64,000 nucleotides of DNA, from contig NZ_CP011280.1 in NCBI RefSeq assembly GCF_000973085.1, positions 336,642 to 400,641 of the forward strand, given 5' to 3'. This stretch comes from Sneathia vaginalis (lineage in GTDB: Bacteria; Fusobacteriota; Fusobacteriia; Fusobacteriales; Leptotrichiaceae). Below are positions 59,281 to 64,000 of this stretch, piece by piece; positions within the stretch are counted from its first letter, which is position 1, and every line of letters begins with the position of its first letter. The position numbers and the translations under genes were made by a program. Below the pieces are notes generated by a model, which saw only the letters and a program-made list of their open reading frames with translations, was not told the origin of the DNA and ran no database searches.

Positions 59281-60086
59281 ATTGTAATTTTATCATATAC
59301 AGAATATTTTTCTTTTTTACACTTAAAGCCCAATATCTTTTCTATATTAACATTAAATACACTTTGCATTATTCTTTTTTTAATATCTTTATCTTTTTCA
59401 ACAAGACTATTTAATAGTGCTTTTGTATCTCTTCTTTTACTATCAAGTATACCCTTAGCAACTTCACAACCGCAAGCCATGGGAGTTAAGTCTATGTATT
59501 TAACAAACCTTCTTATATCCTTTTCTTCAACATAAAAAAGAGGTCTTATTAACTCTATATCAAAATTATCTGAGTGTAGTTTAGGTAGCATAGTTTCAAC
59601 TTTTCCCATATAGAACATACTCATAACAGTTGTTTCAACCACATCATCCATATGATGACCTAGTGCTAGTTTATTACACCCAAGTTCCACAGCGTGTGAA
59701 TAAAGACTTCCACGACGAAGTCTAGCACACATATAGCAAGGTTTTTTAGGATCCATTTTTTGAGCTATTTTAAATACATTATCATCATATATATGACAAG
59801 GTATATTCAAGTTTTTTACATTTTCTTTTAACATTTTAAGATTTTCTTCTGTAAATCCTGGATTCATTGATAAGAAAACAACTTCAAAATTAACTGTACT
59901 AACTCTTTTTAATTCTTGAAATAATTTGGCTAGAACTAAAGAGTCTTTACCACCAGATATTGCAACAGCAATTTTATCTCCCTCATTAACTAAGTTAAAA
60001 TCTTTTAATGCGTGAATAAATGGAGACCATAAAACTCTTTTAAATTTTTTTTGTAGTGCTCTTTCAACATCAATTAAAGGTTTCAT
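59268..60086 (-). CDS. TtcA-like tRNA 2-thiolation ATPase (PP-loop)
   Basis: A 272-residue PP-loop enzyme: ATP-pyrophosphatase motif SGGKDSLVLAKLF, the CxxC pair PCYMCARLRRG, LGHHMDDVVETTVM, and MACGCEVAKG supplying further cysteines. TtcA-type enzymes bind an Fe-S cluster through such cysteines and make 2-thiocytidine at position 32 of tRNAs; TtuA-like activity is also possible. Sulfur could come from the cysteine desulfurase at the window's left end. It overlaps the histidine phosphatase gene by 4 bases and lies beside tRNA-Cys, though no functional link is implied. Confidence 0.87.
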   Translation of the reverse strand: MKPLIDVERALQKKFKRVLWSPFIHALKDFNLVNEGDKIAVAISGGKDSLVLAKLFQELKRVSTVNFEVVFLSMNPGFTEENLKMLKENVKNLNIPCHIYDDNVFKIAQKMDPKKPCYMCARLRRGSLYSHAVELGCNKLALGHHMDDVVETTVMSMFYMGKVETMLPKLHSDNFDIELIRPLFYVEEKDIRRFVKYIDLTPMACGCEVAKGILDSKRRDTKALLNSLVEKDKDIKKRIMQSVFNVNIEKILGFKCKKEKYSVYDKITIKKD

Positions 60087-61066
60087 AGTCGTCCTTTCTT
60101 TAAGAATTCAATTACAGGATCGTTATCCTTGTCTCCTCTTATTGTTTCATAATCAAAATATGTATAGTAAACTTCATATGAATTATCTTCAAATATATTA
60201 AATATTAATTTAGCACCTACAGGATATTTTTCTATTGATCTTTCATTAGGTTCATAAGTAATACCTAGTTTTGAAAAAATTAATGATAGATTAGAGTCAT
60301 GTCCCACTATTAGTGAAAATTTATTAGGACTATATAGTTCTGCTTTTAATATCTTATCATATACATTTCCATTTGCATTATCTTGATAGTACTTATCTGA
60401 GAAAACGCAGTCTAAAAACATATCTTTAGCTCTTGACATAAATTTTATGTCTTTTATAAACTGAGAACTTTTAAATATTTTATCTTCATCAAAACCTTCA
60501 TAATATTTAAGTATGAATAAATCACAAATATCGGTTGCAATTTTTAAAGCACCACGTATATGTAAGAATTTATCATCGTCAATAAAGAAAGTTGTTTTTT
60601 TATCAGAAATAGTACCTTTTTCTACACCAAGTAGTTCTTCCATCTTTGTATATACAGGTAAAAATTCTTTGTCTATAATAGGACCTTTTTCTTGTAATAC
60701 AGTTTTTTTGTTGTCAAATAAAAGGCAAAAGTCCAAATCCATTTGCTTAAATCCACTAAGTCTTGTATTAATTTGAACATCTTCATAAGGCATCATTCCT
60801 AGAGCAATGCATCTTGCTGTAAGATATGTACGTCTCATTGAATTAGAAAAAATACTATCTATTTTTTTACCTTTAAAAAAATCTCTAAAATATATACCAA
60901 ATTTATGCTCTAAAAGTTCACCTCTTTTAGTTAGGATTCCCATTTCATCGTCTGAAAAGTCCCAATTAGTAATATCGTGTCCAAAAAGATCAATAAATTG
61001 TTGTTTGTAAATTAATGGATAACGTAGACCGTGTCTACTGAATATAACAGTTTTTTTAATATCCAT
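60083..61066 (-). CDS. Histidine-acid-phosphatase-like protein, apparently cytoplasmic
   Basis: A 327-residue member of the histidine phosphatase superfamily, branch 2: catalytic RHGLRYP (His12), SNSMRRTYLTARCIALGM, and the C-terminal HDSN motif in VGHDSNLSLIF. Relatives such as Agp and AppA are periplasmic, but here RHG lies at residues 11-13 with no room for a signal peptide, so the enzyme should remain in the cytoplasm. The substrate is unknown. GGAGGG precedes ATG 61066. It is followed in the same transcript by the ttcA-like gene. Confidence 0.85.
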   Translation of the reverse strand: MDIKKTVIFSRHGLRYPLIYKQQFIDLFGHDITNWDFSDDEMGILTKRGELLEHKFGIYFRDFFKGKKIDSIFSNSMRRTYLTARCIALGMMPYEDVQINTRLSGFKQMDLDFCLLFDNKKTVLQEKGPIIDKEFLPVYTKMEELLGVEKGTISDKKTTFFIDDDKFLHIRGALKIATDICDLFILKYYEGFDEDKIFKSSQFIKDIKFMSRAKDMFLDCVFSDKYYQDNANGNVYDKILKAELYSPNKFSLIVGHDSNLSLIFSKLGITYEPNERSIEKYPVGAKLIFNIFEDNSYEVYYTYFDYETIRGDKDNDPVIEFLKKGRL

Positions 61067-61127
61067 GAGCCCTCCTTCTTGATTTTATTGTACAAGAATT
61101 ATATCTTTTTTACAAGTAATAACTACA

Positions 61128-61156
61128 ATTAATGCTTAAATAAGTCAAGCATTAAT
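61128..61156. repeat. Inverted repeat in the divergent phosphatase/liv intergenic region
   Basis: ATTAATGCTT (61128-61137) and AAGCATTAAT (61147-61156) are perfect 10-base arms separated by 9 bases. No T-run follows, so it is more like a protein-binding operator than a terminator. It lies 31 bases upstream of the livJ -35 box. Confidence 0.7.
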
Positions 61157-61186
61157 GAAATTTATAGTTCCATTAATTAAATATAT

Positions 61187-61215
61187 TTTACAACCCATGT
61201 AAATAGTAGTATAAT
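61187..61215 (+). promoter_or_regulatory. Promoter of the liv operon
   Basis: TTTACA (61187-61192), a 17-base spacer, and TATAAT (61210-61215), 32 bases before livJ. Confidence 0.75.
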
Positions 61216-61247
61216 GCACATATCAAAAAAAATAAGGAGATATACAC

Positions 61248-62342
61248 ATGAAAAAATTTTTAAGTTTAGTAATCGCATTGTTATTAACTTTAACAAGTTG
61301 TGGATCAAAATCGAACAACAATGAAATACTTGTTGGTGTACCAGAACCTTTAACAGGAGAATATGCACAATATGGAAATTCAATTAAAGAAGGAATTGAA
61401 TTAAAGATTGCTGAAATTAATGAAAAAGGTGGAATTAATGGGAAGAAAGTAAAGGCAATTTATCAAGATACAAAAGGAGATGTACAAGAAGTAGTAAATA
61501 TATTTAAACAAATGGCAAATCAAAAAGTTGATGTCGTCATCGGGGAAGCAATTTCAGCTAACTCATCTGCATTAGCAGAATTAGCACAAAAAGCAAAAAT
61601 ACCTATGATAACTCCAGCAGGAACTGCAATGGATATAACAAAGGATAGAGACTATGTATTCAGAACTACATTTACAGATCCATATCAAGGAGAAGTGTTA
61701 GCGAAATACTTAAAGAAAGAAGGAGCAACTAACGTAGCTTTATTAACAAATAATGGAAGTGACTATTCAGTTGGTGTAGCAAATTCATTCAAAGCAACAG
61801 CTAGCAAAGAAGGTGTAAGTGTTACAGAAGAATGTTATACAAACAGTGATAAAGACTTTAAGAGTGTATTAACAAAATTAAAGAATATGGGTGTTAAGAC
61901 AATAGTAATACCTGACTACTACAACACAATAGGATTAATATTATCACAAGCAAAAGAAGTTGGATTAGAAGCACAATACTATGGTGCAGATGGTTGGGAC
62001 GGAATACAAGATAGCTTCGCTAAATTAGCTGATGGAGCAGTGTTCTCATCACAATTTACATCTGATGATACTTCACCAGCAGTACAAGAATTCATAAAGA
62101 ATTACAAGAAGAAATTTAATAAAGAACCTCTAATATTTGCAGCACTTGGTTATGACGCAATGACTACAATAGAAAATGCAATAAAACAAGGTGGAAATTT
62201 AAGAGATGCATTAGCTAAGACAGACTTAGAATTATTAACAGGGCATATAAAATACGATGAAAATAGAAACCCTAAAAAGAAAGTAAGTTTTGTTCAAATA
62301 AAAGATGGAAAACAAGTATTAAAAGAAAAATTCGGAGATTAA
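61248..62342 (+). CDS. livJ: Branched-chain amino acid binding lipoprotein (LivJ-like)
   Basis: A 364-residue lipoprotein: lipobox LTSC with acylated Cys18, then a type I periplasmic-binding fold (ILVGVPEPLTGEYAQYGNSI in pieces, INEKGGINGKKV, the DPYQGEVLAKYL segment, and ALGYDAMTTIENAI). LivJ-type proteins bind Leu/Ile/Val; other amino acids are possible in this family. The AAGGAG site and strong promoter fit high expression, as do C-ending codons. livH and livM follow directly. Confidence 0.92.
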   Translation: MKKFLSLVIALLLTLTSCGSKSNNNEILVGVPEPLTGEYAQYGNSIKEGIELKIAEINEKGGINGKKVKAIYQDTKGDVQEVVNIFKQMANQKVDVVIGEAISANSSALAELAQKAKIPMITPAGTAMDITKDRDYVFRTTFTDPYQGEVLAKYLKKEGATNVALLTNNGSDYSVGVANSFKATASKEGVSVTEECYTNSDKDFKSVLTKLKNMGVKTIVIPDYYNTIGLILSQAKEVGLEAQYYGADGWDGIQDSFAKLADGAVFSSQFTSDDTSPAVQEFIKNYKKKFNKEPLIFAALGYDAMTTIENAIKQGGNLRDALAKTDLELLTGHIKYDENRNPKKKVSFVQIKDGKQVLKEKFGD

Positions 62343-62343
62343 A

Positions 62344-63240
62344 ATGATTAAAAATTTAATAGATCAGACTATAATAGGTCTTCAGACAGGTAGTATTTAT
62401 GCATTGATAGCATTGGGATACACCATGGTATATGGAATTGTAAAACTTATAAACTTTGCACATGGTGATTTGTTAATGGTAGGTGCATATGTAACATATT
62501 ATGGCGTAGAAAAAGGTTTACCTTTTTCTATTGCCATTTTAATATCAATAATTTTTTGTGCTATTCTAGGAATATTAATAGACTTTTTTGCATATAAGCC
62601 ATTGAGAAATGCACCTAGAATGTCAGTATTAATAACAGCAATAGGAGTCAGCTTCTTATTAGAAAGCGTAGCATTGATAATATTTGGAGCAGCACCAAAG
62701 GTTATTAAACATGAATATATACCTAAGTATTTTAGCACAACAGATAGCATTAATATATTTAATTTTTCAGTAAGTTATTTATCAGTAGTAGTAATTCTAG
62801 TATCAGTATTATGTATGGTATTATTACATCTATTCATAACTTATACAAAAATGGGTAAAGCAACAAGAGCTGTTGCACAGGATAGTGATGCAGCTAATTT
62901 GATGGGTATAAATTCAAATTTAACTATATCATTAACATTTGCAATAGGTTCAGCATTAGGAGCATTAGGTGGAGTTATGTATGCTTTAATGTATCCTAGA
63001 ATAGAACCGTATATGGGTATAATGCCAGGGCTTAAAGCCTTTATAGCCGCTGTATTTGGTGGAATAGGAAGTATACCAGGTGCCATGTTTGGTGGATATA
63101 TGCTAGGTATGATAGAAACATATACTAAAGCATATATATCAACAAGTTGGGCAAATCCTATAGTATTCTTGTTGTTGATAATAATATTACTTGTTAAACC
63201 AAGTGGAATATTTGGTAAAAATGTTAAGGAGAAAGTATGA
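62344..63240 (+). CDS. livH: Branched-chain amino acid ABC permease (LivH-like)
   Basis: A 298-residue inner-membrane permease with about eight spans. Seen: GLQTGSIYALIALGYTMVYGIVKLINFAHGDLLMVGAY (in pieces: GSIYALIALGYTMVYG, NFAHGDLLMVG), RAVAQDSDAANLMGI (ATPase contact), and FGGIGSIPGAMFGGYMLG. It starts one base after the livJ stop. The tail LVKPSGIFGKNVKEKV is typical. It overlaps livM by 4 bases. Confidence 0.94.
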   Translation: MIKNLIDQTIIGLQTGSIYALIALGYTMVYGIVKLINFAHGDLLMVGAYVTYYGVEKGLPFSIAILISIIFCAILGILIDFFAYKPLRNAPRMSVLITAIGVSFLLESVALIIFGAAPKVIKHEYIPKYFSTTDSINIFNFSVSYLSVVVILVSVLCMVLLHLFITYTKMGKATRAVAQDSDAANLMGINSNLTISLTFAIGSALGALGGVMYALMYPRIEPYMGIMPGLKAFIAAVFGGIGSIPGAMFGGYMLGMIETYTKAYISTSWANPIVFLLLIIILLVKPSGIFGKNVKEKV

Positions 63241-64000
63241 TGAAGTTAAAAATTAAAGATAGTTTTATTGTAGGAGTATTACTTATTGCTATTTATGCTT
63301 TTCTTTACTTAACAATAATGAATGAAGGTGTATTTAGCTATAAGGCAGGAATATATATTAATATATTAATAGCAATACTATTTGCAGTAAGTTTAAATAT
63401 TACAGTAGGACTAATGGGACAATTAAACCTAGGTTTTGCTGGGTTCATATCAATAGGTGCTTATACAGGTGCAGTAATTACAAGAGCAATGAGTAATGTA
63501 AATATTAATGATAATATTAAATTAGTAATTGCATTAATTGCTGCTGGTATAGTAGCAGGTATATTCGGTGTTATAGTCTCAGCATTGACTTTAAGATTAA
63601 AAGGAGACTATTTAGCAATAATTACACTAGCTTTTGGAGAAATGGTTAGATATGTAATACAAAATATAGACTTTTTAGGTGGTGCAGCTGGATTTAAAAA
63701 CATACCGATAATTACTAATTTTACTAATACATATATTGTAACAATAATCAGTTTAATTATTATCATCCGTCTTATGACATCAGGATATGGTAGACTTGTA
63801 TTATCAATACGTGAAGATGAAATAGCTAGTGAAAATATTGGTATAAATACTAACATGGTAAAGATATATGGATTTTTCATATCATCATTTTTTGCAGGAG
63901 TAGCAGGTGTACTATTTGCACATAATTTAGGGGTATTATCACCAGATAAGTTCTCTTTTGTATATTCAATCGAAATATTAGTTATGGTAGTATTTGGTGG
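63237..64000 (+). CDS. livM: Branched-chain amino acid ABC permease (LivM-like), truncated by window edge
   Basis: The frame is open from ATG 63237 (or ATG 63240) to the window end, giving the first ~254 residues. Translation shows MKLKIKDSFIVG, then NITVGLMGQLNLGFAGFISIGAY, the LivM signature (in pieces LMGQLNLGFAGF), RLKGDYLAIITLAFGE, and the contact motif SIREDEIASENIGI. The ribosome site AAGGAG is at 63226-63231. About 50-80 further residues and the ATPase genes livG and livF probably lie beyond the window. Confidence 0.93.
   Translation, partial: MMKLKIKDSFIVGVLLIAIYAFLYLTIMNEGVFSYKAGIYINILIAILFAVSLNITVGLMGQLNLGFAGFISIGAYTGAVITRAMSNVNINDNIKLVIALIAAGIVAGIFGVIVSALTLRLKGDYLAIITLAFGEMVRYVIQNIDFLGGAAGFKNIPIITNFTNTYIVTIISLIIIIRLMTSGYGRLVLSIREDEIASENIGINTNMVKIYGFFISSFFAGVAGVLFAHNLGVLSPDKFSFVYSIEILVMVVFG

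Noticed and set aside
61128-61156. Terminator in the phosphatase/liv intergenic region
   Set aside because: The inverted repeat has no T-run on either strand and lies between divergent genes, so it is treated as a possible operator.
1-64000. CRISPR arrays, insertion sequences, transposases, rRNA operons or a replication origin
   Set aside because: No regularly spaced repeats, transposase motifs, rRNA sequence or DnaA-box cluster were seen on reading the window.

Overview
The window is strongly AT-rich, densely coding bacterial DNA. It combines a diderm cell plan (Lol lipoprotein-export genes, a signal-peptide-bearing beta-barrel-like protein) with Gram-positive-style traits: strong GGAGG ribosome binding sites, SepF, and many PTS and ABC uptake systems. 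This mix points to Fusobacteriota, most likely Leptotrichiaceae (Streptobacillus/Sneathia type). That is inference from gene content; no rRNA is present to confirm it. Most genes lie on the + strand in tight, often overlapping operons. Intrinsic terminators are frequent, several with the stop codon inside the stem.

Layout. 1-247: end of a cysteine desulfurase. 359-3813: fructose operon fruR-fruK-fruA. 3977-7094: two-subunit ABC exporter. 7172-9060: ROK repressor and divergent DUF1275 gene around a 21-bp palindrome. 9098-9814: yebC. 9909-12501: TPP riboswitch controlling a ThiXYZ-type pyrimidine-precursor transporter. 12624-19883: accessory island with three unknown genes, a short VgrG-like spike, a PAAR-like/amidase effector split by a frameshift, and a beta-barrel-like protein. 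20002-23822: oligopeptide transporter. 23855-26535: DUF1439, OsmC, UvrC. 26600-34330: nucleoside uptake and salvage (nup/bmp, pdp, deoC, deoD, cdd). 34420-36457: GH13 glycosidase and a small secreted protein. 36538-41891: mreC, LolA-like, recO, EIIA, nrdR, FtsB-like, PH-like membrane protein, lolC/E, lolD. 41943-51190: hpf, dps, SDR, sepF, obg, miaA, EIIA, udk, unknown, HAD, HD, rluD-like, rnhB, zinc ribbon, comF-like. 51238-54041: two peptidases. 54052-56761: potABC. 56832-58310: nagE-like PTS. 58311-59246: structured leader plus DUF3800 gene, then tRNA-Cys. 59268-61066: ttcA-like and histidine phosphatase (minus). 61248-64000: livJ-livH-livM, the last cut by the window edge.

Metabolically the genes describe a scavenger. 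It imports fructose and amino sugars by PTS, and peptides, nucleosides, polyamines, branched-chain amino acids and a thiamine precursor by ABC systems. Peptidases and nucleoside phosphorylases then process the imports.

The two most unusual regions are the VgrG/PAAR-amidase island, which looks like the tip and toxic cargo of a contractile injection system without sheath or baseplate genes in view, and the attenuator-like RNA leader directly upstream of the DUF3800 gene.
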